Source: Solibacillus sp040274725
Lineage (GTDB): Bacteria > Bacillota > Bacilli > Bacillales_A > Planococcaceae
Direction of reading: 5' to 3'
Length of the DNA stretch: 64,000 nucleotides
NCBI GenBank assembly: GCA_040274725.1
Contig: JBEMAQ010000010.1
Location: forward strand, 1-64,000
Notes under the pieces: generated by a model
Databases searched by the model: none
What the model saw: the letters and a program-made list of their open reading frames with translations, nothing else
Told to the model about the DNA's origin: nothing
Translations under genes and position numbers: made by a program
Shown here: piece after piece, positions 16,578 to 24,384 of the stretch
How positions within the stretch are numbered: the first letter of the stretch is position 1
How the letters are laid out: each line of letters begins with the position of its first letter

Positions 16578-17112
16578 GAAAATAGCCCCCTTTTTGTGCT
16601 TGATTACGTAATTTTTTCTTTGCGCGATGTAATTTGTTCCTTACATCTGCTAACGAAATTCTTAATGTTTTACAAATATCCTCATAACTTAAATCATTAG
16701 CGTAACGCAAAAGTAATATGAGACGTTCATCCTCAGGTAAGTATGAGATGAGGCGCTCAAGTTCTCTACTTTTTTCCTGCTTTAGAAAAACTACTTCCGG
16801 AGTTGCCTCGTTTATCAATCGCTCATTTTCTACTTGTTCGAGAATGACTTTTTTCTTGCGAAGTTGGTCTAGGCAATGATTGATAGCCACTTTATATAAC
16901 CAACTTTTAAAAGATCCTTTTTGATCGTATTTACCCAACTGCTCATAGACCTTTATAAATGCTTCCTGTACTAAATCCTGTGCGGTTTGATGATTTTTGG
17001 TCATCCGCAAAATGGTTGCATATAAGGGATTATTATATTTATTAATAATGTCTATGTACGCCTGCTTATCCCCCGTTAATATTTGTTGAACCAATTGAAT
17101 GTCGTCTTCCAT
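16561..17112 (-). CDS. ECF-type RNA polymerase sigma factor
   Basis: 183 residues with region 2 (NPLYATILRMTKNHQTAQDL, VQEAFIKVYEQLGKY, GSFKSWLYKVAINHCLDQLR) and region 4 (LPEDERLILLLRYANDLSYE, ICKTLRISLADVRNKLHRAK). AAGGAGGGG lies just before the ATG. It directs transcription of an envelope-stress-like regulon together with its membrane anti-sigma partner downstream. Target promoters are not identified here. Confidence 0.92.
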   Translation of the reverse strand: MEDDIQLVQQILTGDKQAYIDIINKYNNPLYATILRMTKNHQTAQDLVQEAFIKVYEQLGKYDQKGSFKSWLYKVAINHCLDQLRKKKVILEQVENERLINEATPEVVFLKQEKSRELERLISYLPEDERLILLLRYANDLSYEDICKTLRISLADVRNKLHRAKKKLRNQAQKGGYFHDLSE

Positions 17113-17220
17113 GTCACCCCTCCTTGTCTTTTCACTTAATAAAACGAGATGAACTTCAATAAAATCTCACTAGAAATGAAACTTTTTTTATTTTTACGAT
17201 TGTGAATACAAATTAAGAAA

Positions 17221-17248
17221 GAACAGATTGAATTTTTTCAACCTGTTC
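17221..17248 (-). terminator. Hairpin terminator of the DUF5412 gene
   Basis: GAACAG-x-TTGAA / TTCAA-x-CTGTTC, with T-rich flank on the minus strand; lies about 260 bases after the DUF5412 stop. Confidence 0.6.
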
Positions 17249-17343
17249 TTCTAATCGTAAGCTATCATCCTATATTTAAACGAATTACTTTGAATATAGG
17301 GTAGCGTCTTTTAAGTTCCCAAAGCGTCCTTTGATAACATTTC

Positions 17344-17437
17344 ATTGAGATTCTATTTAGATGTTACAGCCATTCAGAACAAGTGGATCGAACAGTCCTC
17401 TTTAAAATTACTTTTCGCAGCGCTACAGAGTGTTATT
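17344..17437. repeat. Long direct repeat, copy 2
   Basis: Identical over 66 bases (17344-17409) to 12999-13064, then similar to AGCG-x7-GTTATTT. Both copies have the same orientation and lie 4.3 kb apart, bracketing the DUF3885-zinc ribbon-sigma/anti-sigma block. No gene is seen in 17113-17506. Confidence 0.85.
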
Positions 17438-17506
17438 TTCTTTTTCTATAAAAAATAGCGACAAGCACCGATTTAACTTTGCATAAAAAAACTGTGAAAA
17501 ACTGAA

Positions 17507-17899
17507 TTATTGGTTCCGAAAATCGAATCTTTCATTAGGAACTTCAAGAGTATAACCATTAATTACTACTGTTTTATTATCTAACCATTCAATATTGGCT
17601 GTTGATTCACGATAATTCCAATAGATATTTTTCGTTTTACCATTCTGCTTATTAAAGACTAATTCACCTCTTACAGCATCGGAGCTTAAGCTTGTAACCG
17701 ATACATAGGCTTTTAAAGTATAAGTACCATCAGGAGACGTTTCTTCAGTAAGATATTCCCCTGTTGGTAATGTGTTCATATCGAAAAATACCCAATAAAT
17801 TCCATATCCAACAAACCCAATAAATAAAAAGCTAATAATTAGTGAAATTTTTACTATCTTTTTTCGCTTTGCCCCTTTTACCGTTAATTCAGCAGTCAT
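17507..17899 (-). CDS. DUF5412 membrane protein, 130 aa
   Basis: Starts MTAELTVKGAKRKKIVK, one membrane segment (ISLIISFLFIGFVGYGIYW), then the DUF5412 domain: SPDGTYTLKAYV, KNIYWNYRESTANIEWLDNK and TVVINGYTLEVPNERFDFR. AAGGGGTG lies 7 bases before the ATG at 17899. A decayed relative occurs at 26092-26253. Function unknown. Confidence 0.82.
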   Translation of the reverse strand: MTAELTVKGAKRKKIVKISLIISFLFIGFVGYGIYWVFFDMNTLPTGEYLTEETSPDGTYTLKAYVSVTSLSSDAVRGELVFNKQNGKTKNIYWNYRESTANIEWLDNKTVVINGYTLEVPNERFDFRNQ

Positions 17900-18091
17900 A
17901 CAATACACCCCTTTATTGTAGACTTTTTTAATTTCATTTAGTTCCCAAATCTGAACTGCACTCCAGTTATTTGTCACACTAAAGTACCCGTTAATGAAAA
18001 AGCATAATTCAGACTTACCATTTTTTTTACGTAATCCTTTAAAATCCGGAAGAAATCATAACAAAAAAGTATGCAGGCTATTAAAGAAAAA

Positions 18092-18119
18092 ACGCGGCAC
18101 TAGTATTCTAGCGCCGCGT
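18092..18119 (-). terminator. Terminator after the large lipoprotein gene
   Basis: ACGCGGC/GCCGCGT with inner CTAG/CTAG pairing, followed by TTTTTTC on the minus strand; starts six bases after the stop. Confidence 0.8.
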
Positions 18120-18124
18120 CTCCC

Positions 18125-19666
18125 TTATTTATACTTTTCCAACTCCCCATCCGACAACGGCACATAATGATAATACTTTAGCACAAGCTCCTCCCCGTCT
18201 ACACGAAACACCGTATAACGCTTTAACCCAGTATGTGAAGAATTACGGATGTCAAATGGCCACGTTTCTGGGGCGTCCTCAGAAAAGATGCGGAAATGAT
18301 CTTCCTCAAACGATTGATGATACGTGTCAATTTCACTATAAGCAAGCCAATCAAAATCTCGCATTGTTGACTCAATATAATACGTGTTTGGACTAATTTC
18401 ATATGCCGCGTCGATGTTGTGAACTGTAGCAGGAAAGGCGTGCTCACTTACGCGCACATAAAAGGTGCCATCTGCGTATGTCGAGTAGCTGCTATTTTCA
18501 TAGGACGGCTCCAGCAGACCAATCTCACCTTCAAAAGGTGCGCCGTATAGTTTTTTAAACTGTTCGTACACAAGTGCCTCCGAAAACGGTAAATAATGAT
18601 ATTCCTCAGCAGTTGGGTCATTTTGTACATCACTGTCCGTCATTAAATAAATACGTGACGTTAATAAATTGTGTAGCATGTCTGTATGAATCTGCTTGTC
18701 GTGAATATCTACGAGCTGTATATCATCTAGCGTTTCCAGATAGGCATCTAGCTTACGCGCATCAATTGGCTGCTCTGTTTGCGCAAGTGTATTCATCCCG
18801 TCATTTAGCTGTGCAAATACTTTACTCACAACCGCCGCCGAGGAATCTGTCTCATCAAACTTATATTCAGCTCCGTCAAAGGCAAAATTCATTTGGCCGA
18901 TTGTGTTTTGAATAATCGGAATCGACTCACCGCTATAAATAGCAGAATACGCCTCCTCGTCTATCGGCTCGCCGTCAAGTACAACTTGACTATCACCCGC
19001 CTCGGTTAATTCGGTTACATACGTAGACTGCTGCATTTCACTACTAACAAGTCTATACACCTCACTCGTAAAGCGCGCCCCGTCATCGTCAAAAAACTCA
19101 TCCCAGCTAAAATTCAGTAGCCAAGTCCCGTCTGTCTGCTTCAAAAAACCTACACTATACCCGCACGATTCACAGAAGCTATACGTCGCGTCCATTTGCT
19201 TTGCAAATACCTTGGTTGCCCCGTCTGCTCCAGCACGCCATATTTCATGCATATAAAAATTATCAAATATCGTGTCATCGTCCTGCAACCATTCCTTTTT
19301 CTCTGCTACCGTCTTAGACAGCACATACAACTCCTCTTGCCCGTCTGCGTCCAGATCAATTAGCTCCGCATACAGCACACCCGTCACGTCAACATCATTA
19401 AACAGAATTGCCGCGTCGTTCATAATACCAAGCTCATAAACAGATTGAATGAGCGCATCACTTAATGACTGATTGAGCGTGGTTGGGTTGCTTTGGTTTG
19501 TTTCTTTGGCACGATCTGTTTGCCCCGAGCTCTCGCCTGCTACGTCTGTTGTGACATTAGCTGATTCGTTGTTTGTAGTTAGTGCCTGATCCGACTCCTC
19601 CACGTCCCCATCCATTTGACAGCCTGCTAGCAAGACAACGATCAAAAATACGACGAATTTTTTCAT
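18125..19666 (-). CDS. Large lipoprotein with EF-hand-like loop
   Basis: 513 residues with signal MKKFVVFLIVVLLAGCQMDG (lipobox LAGC). After an S/T/N-rich linker comes ALIQSVYELGIMNDAAILFN and a calcium-loop-like DLDADGQEELYVL, as in VCBS/EF-hand-type proteins. It is a paralogue of the lipoprotein at 50214-51620 (shared YAELIDLDADGQEELYVLS versus YAKLLDFNQDGFEELYIVY). The ATG at 19666 has AAAGGAGATGG upstream. Extracellular, membrane-anchored; function unknown. Confidence 0.82.
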   Translation of the reverse strand: MKKFVVFLIVVLLAGCQMDGDVEESDQALTTNNESANVTTDVAGESSGQTDRAKETNQSNPTTLNQSLSDALIQSVYELGIMNDAAILFNDVDVTGVLYAELIDLDADGQEELYVLSKTVAEKKEWLQDDDTIFDNFYMHEIWRAGADGATKVFAKQMDATYSFCESCGYSVGFLKQTDGTWLLNFSWDEFFDDDGARFTSEVYRLVSSEMQQSTYVTELTEAGDSQVVLDGEPIDEEAYSAIYSGESIPIIQNTIGQMNFAFDGAEYKFDETDSSAAVVSKVFAQLNDGMNTLAQTEQPIDARKLDAYLETLDDIQLVDIHDKQIHTDMLHNLLTSRIYLMTDSDVQNDPTAEEYHYLPFSEALVYEQFKKLYGAPFEGEIGLLEPSYENSSYSTYADGTFYVRVSEHAFPATVHNIDAAYEISPNTYYIESTMRDFDWLAYSEIDTYHQSFEEDHFRIFSEDAPETWPFDIRNSSHTGLKRYTVFRVDGEELVLKYYHYVPLSDGELEKYK

Positions 19667-19734
19667 GTTTCCATCTCCTTTAAACTGTAAATTCAGAAAA
19701 TACTTATCATTAGTATACAAAAAACACGAGCTGC

Positions 19735-19761
19735 CTGTCTAAAAAAGACAAGCAACTCGTG
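19735..19761 (-). terminator. Terminator of the 19762-20406 gene
   Basis: CACGAG-x-TG / CA-x-CTCGTG with inner TGTCT/AGACA pairing and a T run on the minus strand, directly at the stop codon. Confidence 0.75.
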
Positions 19762-20406
19762 CTATGAATTAAAAAAACGTCGCAGTTGGTCAGCCGACTG
19801 CACCTCTCGCAGCTCTGCTCGATTTAAATAAATGTCCTTATCATAATACCGAATAACAAGTCGCTCAACCGAAAGCTCAGCCGCACGGATTGCCTCAATG
19901 GCCGCGAACCAACGCGCCAGCTGTTCATCAAAGTTTTCCTCCTCTAAAAATGAGCCCATCGCAACATAAATGACAAACGATGCGGCGTCTGGCTCAAACA
20001 TCCGAATATCCATTGACTTTGCTAAAAATACCTCACCGTCCACTCGTTCATATTGTCCGAGCGTCTCCGTCAAAAGCGGCTTAAACAGTCCCTGAATTTC
20101 CCCGTTCCAATATTCATACGAATAAGAATCCTCCACCATATTTTCCGGCGATACCTCCACATAAAAGCTCGTGCCTGTTGAAGCCGCGGTCGCATATGTG
20201 TAATAATTGCGCCCATGCATAAAATCAAAGCGCAGCCCGTCAAATGTAAAGGTATCCTTATACTTGTCTTCCAAATATGTCTCCATTACCTGTTGCTTGT
20301 GCCCGTGCTGCCACGGCCAGCCGTATTCAAGCCACAGCATCATCAGTGAGCCCCCGCCAAAAAACAGTAGCCCCAAGCTAATAAAAATTCGGATGAACCA
20401 TTTCAC
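19762..20406 (-). CDS. Membrane-anchored hypothetical protein, 214 aa
   Basis: One N-terminal membrane segment (MKWFIRIFISLGLLFFGGGS), then an extracytoplasmic domain with KQQVMETYLEDKYKDTFTF and GRNYYTYATAASTGTSFYVE. This arrangement resembles the YfjL-like proteins of Bacillales (tentative). GTG start with AAAGGAG 8 bases upstream. Next to the large lipoprotein gene in the same direction, but each has its own terminator. Confidence 0.7.
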   Translation of the reverse strand: MKWFIRIFISLGLLFFGGGSLMMLWLEYGWPWQHGHKQQVMETYLEDKYKDTFTFDGLRFDFMHGRNYYTYATAASTGTSFYVEVSPENMVEDSYSYEYWNGEIQGLFKPLLTETLGQYERVDGEVFLAKSMDIRMFEPDAASFVIYVAMGSFLEEENFDEQLARWFAAIEAIRAAELSVERLVIRYYDKDIYLNRAELREVQSADQLRRFFNS

Positions 20407-20464
20407 AAAAATGCTCCTTTCGCTTCGGGCTACTGTATGTTTTTTCTGACAAGCCCTTTATGTA

Positions 20465-20701
20465 TTAATCCTCCTCATCTAATAAATATTCAAACCCACA
20501 ATCAATCAAGCTTTTCAGGTATTCATCAAAGCTATTCACAATGACCTTAAATTCATCTAGGTCGTGCACATAGCGAATAATTTGGCCAGAAATACCTTGC
20601 TCTGACGGGTTAAAATCGATATAAAGTTGGGATGCACCGCCATTATTCATGCAGTCTGAAAATAAATGCATGTGCCTGGCAATAGCTTTTCTTGATTCAT
20701 T
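20465..20701 (-). pseudogene. SMI1/KNR4-family C-terminal remnant
   Basis: The readable frame NESRKAIARHMHLFSDCMNN, then GGASQLYIDFNPSEQGISGQ and VNSFDEYLKSLIDCGF, matches the C-terminal half of SMI1/KNR4 (SUKH) proteins, often immunity proteins of polymorphic toxins. An in-frame stop lies just upstream and the N-terminal half is missing. An internal ATG could give a 68-residue product but without the fold's first half. Confidence 0.65.
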
Positions 20702-20932
20702 TTAGGGTCGACATTATTATAAAATCTGTATATTTCCAACTACATTACAATCTGTAAAAGCAAAATAGATACTGTTTCCGTAGCCAGTTAAGAAACAAGA
20801 GAGTCGCCGTATAATCATAATAGTTAAAATAATCTATCTATTTATGAATATTGTAACACATTGGTAATCATAGGGATAAAGGGTGTATCTAAAACAGGTT
20901 ATTTTTCGTTTACTTTTGTAGGAGGGATTAAA

Positions 20933-21205
20933 TTGAAAAAAATAATAATAATAGCAGCAAGCACTTTAGCGATCGTTCTCGCTATGACCTATACACTTGT
21001 GACAAATTATATGCTAAATACGGTACAGCAGCAGATAACTGAAAATGATAGCGAAATTGAAAACATCCTCACCATCAACCGTATTGGCTCGTGGGGCGAA
21101 TGGTTTTCAGAATATGTTTTAGTCGTTGAAATAGAAGGTGAGTTGTTTCGCATTTGGGTAAATGCTGATGGTGAAATTGTCGAGAAAGAGGCTTTGCACG
21201 ACTAA
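20933..21205 (+). CDS. Small membrane-anchored protein, 90 aa
   Basis: TTG start with AGGAGGG 7 bases upstream gives LKKIIIIAASTLAIVLAMTY, a membrane anchor, followed by a 65-residue external part (IGSWGEWFSEYVLVVEIEGE, ending EKEALHD). The frame upstream of the TTG lacks a ribosome site. Unknown family. Ends at a strong terminator. Confidence 0.65.
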   Translation: MKKIIIIAASTLAIVLAMTYTLVTNYMLNTVQQQITENDSEIENILTINRIGSWGEWFSEYVLVVEIEGELFRIWVNADGEIVEKEALHD

Positions 21206-21210
21206 AAAAT

Positions 21211-21240
21211 AAACCCTTCAAGCGGCTGCTTGAAGGGTTT
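21211..21240 (+). terminator. Convergent terminator
   Basis: AAACCCTTCAAGC/GCTTGAAGGGTTT, 4-base loop and TTTTTAT. It serves the upstream plus-strand gene; the minus-strand gene's stop is immediately next to it. Confidence 0.88.
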
Positions 21241-21606
21241 TTATAACGGCACATCTACTAAAACATAATCCCCAGTCCATTTTTGCGTCGTGACAATAAG
21301 TCGCTTGCCGTCACATTGAAAAAACAGTCCGCTACCATCCTTTTCAGTAAAGTGCCAGCCATCCTGACGCAGCATGTCAATCAGTAGCGCATCCGCGCGT
21401 GCTTGGTTGCGCTCCTGGATGATGTACCAGTGCTTGCCGTTTTCAATGGCTAGCGCGGTTATCGGCTCACCAAGCTTTACTTTTTCCAGAACCTCTTTTT
21501 TAGTGACGGTTTCGATTGGCAATGCAGGATAATACAGCTTACTGTTAAATACAAGTGCGGCGGCGAGTGCAAACAGTATACTGATTATAAGGATGGGTTT
21601 CTTCAT
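21241..21606 (-). CDS. Secreted or anchored hypothetical protein, 121 aa
   Basis: N-terminal hydrophobic segment MKKPILIISILFALAAALVF, then a soluble domain with EVLEKVKLGEPITALAIENG and LLIDMLRQDGWHFTEKDGSG. AGGGGG precedes the ATG. Separated by 14 bases from the upstream four-helix membrane protein gene, so probably the second gene of a two-gene operon. Function unknown. Confidence 0.7.
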   Translation of the reverse strand: MKKPILIISILFALAAALVFNSKLYYPALPIETVTKKEVLEKVKLGEPITALAIENGKHWYIIQERNQARADALLIDMLRQDGWHFTEKDGSGLFFQCDGKRLIVTTQKWTGDYVLVDVPL

Positions 21607-21620
21607 TTATATAGTTCCCC

Positions 21621-21974
21621 CTAGTTAAAATTCGAAAAAGGAATCGTCACATTATCGATTAATAGTGGCAGCAGGCACAGAATCATATATACAGTCAACA
21701 CGATGCTCACGACGCTACCAAAAAGTAGCGAGAGCCTGATATTAAAGTGAATAATGATGTTCACCATTAAAAAGTAGCCAAACCACAAACAAACGCCAAA
21801 AATGAGCGGCAGTCCAATTGTGTAGAAAACATAGGAGCTCTGTGACAAATCACCTGGTGGGCTCCCCGCAGCTGTGAACAGCATAGCTAGAAAAAAGTAA
21901 CCGACAACTAACTGGAAAAAATGCGCGGCTACACTCGCAATTAACGTAAATAGTATGTAGATAAAGAAACGAAT
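21621..21974 (-). CDS. Polytopic membrane protein, about 117 aa, probable ATT start
   Basis: From the first ordinary ATG the frame gives 87 residues, but the same frame continues upstream as IRFFIYILFTLIASVAAHFF to an ATT at 21974 that sits 6 bases after GGAAGGAG, an excellent ribosome site. With it the protein has four membrane segments and a positively charged start. So the gene either starts at ATT or lost an ATG by mutation. No family recognised; precedes the 21241 gene. Confidence 0.6.
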   Translation of the reverse strand: MRFFIYILFTLIASVAAHFFQLVVGYFFLAMLFTAAGSPPGDLSQSSYVFYTIGLPLIFGVCLWFGYFLMVNIIIHFNIRLSLLFGSVVSIVLTVYMILCLLPLLIDNVTIPFSNFN

Positions 21975-22037
21975 CCTGTTCTCCTTCCTTTCTTGTAGAA
22001 ATCTGTAAACTGTATTGTGAAAAGATGGACGATTTCC

Positions 22038-22658
22038 TTACAGCTCCGGAAACACAACCGCGCTATTTAGTATGTCAATCCGCCCCCGCTCATACATTAC
22101 AGCCCCCTCCTTGCGCCATGCATTCAAATAGCTTGTCACCTTTTGTCTGCTACAGCCAACAAGATACGAAATTTCCTCGTGTGTGAGGGGTAGCTCTACC
22201 GTATAGATAGCCCCACGCTGCACCGCAAATTGCTGTAAAAACCAGCCGAGTCGCTGCGGTGCAGGGAGTGTTGTCAGTGCGCGGACGAAATGCTGCGTTT
22301 CAAGTAAGCGCTCGGCCATAATGCGACAAAGATATTGCCAGAGGTCTGGCTCCTCCTTTAATAAAGTCTGCAATTGCTTCGCTGAAATCGCATAAAGCGA
22401 AACATTGGTTAAGCAATACGCCGAGCGACTCCGTACGTCATTTTGTGCTAAAACTTCAGCGAGGCCAAAAAGATCACCCTCTTTTCGCAGAGATAATGTA
22501 ATCGTCGCCCCGCTTTCTATTTCTTGTCCGATTTTTATCCAGCCACTGTTTAATAAATAAAGATGTGTTGCTAACTCATCCTGTTGAATGACCATCATGC
22601 CCTTCGCAAAATGCATGAGTTTCCCATGTGTTGTTACCCAATGATGCAAACTCTTCAT
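22038..22658 (-). CDS. Crp/Fnr-family transcriptional regulator
   Basis: 206 residues: cyclic-nucleotide-binding-type beta barrel at about 10-110 (LATHLYLLNSGWIKIGQEIE, LRKEGDLFGLAEVLA) and an HTH_Crp domain at about 145-200 (LPLTHEEISYLVGCSRQKVT). No FNR-type cysteine cluster, so not an obvious oxygen sensor. Divergent from an ABC transporter operon; a 16-base Crp-like palindrome overlaps its own -35 box, so control of both directions is likely. Confidence 0.9.
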   Translation of the reverse strand: MKSLHHWVTTHGKLMHFAKGMMVIQQDELATHLYLLNSGWIKIGQEIESGATITLSLRKEGDLFGLAEVLAQNDVRSRSAYCLTNVSLYAISAKQLQTLLKEEPDLWQYLCRIMAERLLETQHFVRALTTLPAPQRLGWFLQQFAVQRGAIYTVELPLTHEEISYLVGCSRQKVTSYLNAWRKEGAVMYERGRIDILNSAVVFPEL

Positions 22659-22679
22659 AAATAAATCCCTCCAAACTTT

Positions 22680-22719
22680 AGTATAAATTATTTTTACAGT
22701 ATTTGTAACGTAGGTGACA
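22680..22719 (-). promoter_or_regulatory. Promoter of the Crp/Fnr gene with Crp-like operator
   Basis: On the minus strand TTACAA (22703-22708), 17 bases, TATACT (22680-22685): a good sigma-A promoter. On the plus strand TGTAA-N6-TGACA at 22704-22719 fits the Crp/Fnr half-site pattern and overlaps the -35 box. Confidence 0.65.
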
Positions 22720-22803
22720 GAATTATTTGATTTTTTCTAATAGAATACAAAACATAGTAGTTTAATAAGAATTATACATTTCCAACTGAAAGGGATGAGT
22801 CAA

Positions 22804-23655
22804 TTGTCTACACCCCATATCGTTTTTCAAAATTTGCATAAATCATTCGAACATAAGGATGCATTGCCTACAATTGCGTTAGATAACGTCGACTTGACGA
22901 TTCATAAAGGCGAATTTATTTCACTGCTAGGTCCTTCTGGCTGCGGGAAATCGACCCTCTTAAATATTGTTGCTGGACTCGATCAGCAAACATCGGGCTC
23001 TATTCAAGTAAACGGTAAGCCGATTACAGGCCCTGGCAATGACCGTATTGTTGTATTCCAGGAGTCGGGATTATTCCCGTGGATGAGCGTGCTTGATAAC
23101 GTCATGTATGGCTTGCTTATTAAAAAAGTGCCAAAAGCTGAGGCAAAGGAGCGCGCGATGAAATGGCTACAAAAGGTGCACTTAGCGAAATACGCAAATG
23201 CCCAGCCACATGAGCTGTCTGGTGGGATGAAGCAACGTGTCGCGATTGCCCGTGCGCTTGTCATGGACCCGGAAATTTTACTCATGGATGAGCCATTCGC
23301 CGCGCTAGATGAGCAAACACGTATGGTATTACATAAGGAACTCGAGGAATTATGGTACGAAACGAAAAAAACGATTATTTTCGTCACGCATAATATTCGC
23401 GAGGCCGTTGTGTTATCGGACCGCATTTTACTTATGAAAACCCGCCCAGGCGGTGTGAAGAGCATCTTTAATGTCCGCGCTGCTCGCCCGCGCCAAGCGT
23501 CTGATAGCGTACTTGTACATTTAGAAAGCCGCATTTTATCAGAGCTGGAGCAGGAAATGGAGAAAGTATTGAAGGAGGAGTTTGGCGATGATTACGATCT
23601 TAAGAAGGATCATCTTCGTGGTGATGCTGATCGCAATATGGGAAGCGATATCTAA
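22804..23655 (+). CDS. ABC transporter ATPase, SsuB/TauB-like
   Basis: Walker A GPSGCGKST, Q-loop FQESGLFPW, signature LSGGMKQRVAIARAL, Walker B ILLMDEPFAALD and switch VTHNIREAV are all present. This is the nitrate/sulfonate/taurine-type importer class. The TTG at 22804 is chosen because AAAGGG lies 9 bases upstream; the ATG at 22795 abuts that site. The last 22 codons overlap the permease gene by 68 bases, an unusually long overlap. It powers uptake with the next two genes; the substrate is not shown by sequence. Confidence 0.9.
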   Translation: MSTPHIVFQNLHKSFEHKDALPTIALDNVDLTIHKGEFISLLGPSGCGKSTLLNIVAGLDQQTSGSIQVNGKPITGPGNDRIVVFQESGLFPWMSVLDNVMYGLLIKKVPKAEAKERAMKWLQKVHLAKYANAQPHELSGGMKQRVAIARALVMDPEILLMDEPFAALDEQTRMVLHKELEELWYETKKTIIFVTHNIREAVVLSDRILLMKTRPGGVKSIFNVRAARPRQASDSVLVHLESRILSELEQEMEKVLKEEFGDDYDLKKDHLRGDADRNMGSDI

Positions 23656-24373
23656 ATTTGAAGTCTTCCCTGCTTTTATGTGGCCGCCCTTCATTATTCC
23701 AAATGACCCAGGCGGTGTCACAATTATTAAAACGTTCATTTCAGGTTTTACAGATGGGCAATTACTAGAGGCTACATATGTATCGCTCAGTCGCCTACTT
23801 ATTGGCTTTTTGATTGCGGTCGTGCTTGGGTTATTCCTTGGCTTCCTCATTTATAAATCAAGGCTTGTAGACGATACACTCGGATTTTTCGTGTCAACAC
23901 TGCAATCTGTCCCAAATATCGTCTGGTTTCCACTGGCGATTTTATGGTTTGGCCTTGGTGTCGAGTCGGTCATCTTTATTATCATTTTAGGTGCGACGCT
24001 TTCACTAACAATTACATCAAGCGCTGCCTTTAAAAATGTCTCCCCGCTTCATATTCGTGTTGCGCGGACGATGGGGTCAACAGGCTTCCATTTATTCCGT
24101 ACGGTCACATTACCCGCAACACTGCCACAGCTAATTGCAGGCTTGCGTGTTGCGTGGGCACTTGCATGGCGTGCAGTGCTTGCCGGTGAGCTACTAGGTG
24201 GTAGTGGCGGGCTTGGGACACTGCTTGATATGGGACGCTCGCTTCAGGCAATGGATTTAGTTTTTGCGATTATGATCATTATCGGTGTCATTGGCACTAT
24301 TATTGATAACTTTGTTTTTGTAAGACTCGAACGCTCAATTTCACGTAAATGGGGCCTTCAAACAAACAACTAG
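23588..24373 (+). CDS. ABC transporter permease, SsuC/TauC-like
   Basis: 261 residues with six membrane segments and the inner-membrane-component loop (ARTMGSTGFHLFRTVTLPAT, LPQLIAGLRVAWALAWRAVL). The ATG at 23588 follows AAGGAGG with a 9-base gap; a TTG at 23582 is too close. Second gene of the importer operon, overlapping the ATPase gene. Confidence 0.9.
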   Translation: MITILRRIIFVVMLIAIWEAISKFEVFPAFMWPPFIIPNDPGGVTIIKTFISGFTDGQLLEATYVSLSRLLIGFLIAVVLGLFLGFLIYKSRLVDDTLGFFVSTLQSVPNIVWFPLAILWFGLGVESVIFIIILGATLSLTITSSAAFKNVSPLHIRVARTMGSTGFHLFRTVTLPATLPQLIAGLRVAWALAWRAVLAGELLGGSGGLGTLLDMGRSLQAMDLVFAIMIIIGVIGTIIDNFVFVRLERSISRKWGLQTNN

Positions 24374-24384
24374 GAGGAAAAAAC

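Noticed and set aside
4138..17437. Integron cassette array with attC sites
   Set aside because: No integron integrase, and the hairpins lack the simple-site features of attC; only the general cassette-like layout is similar.
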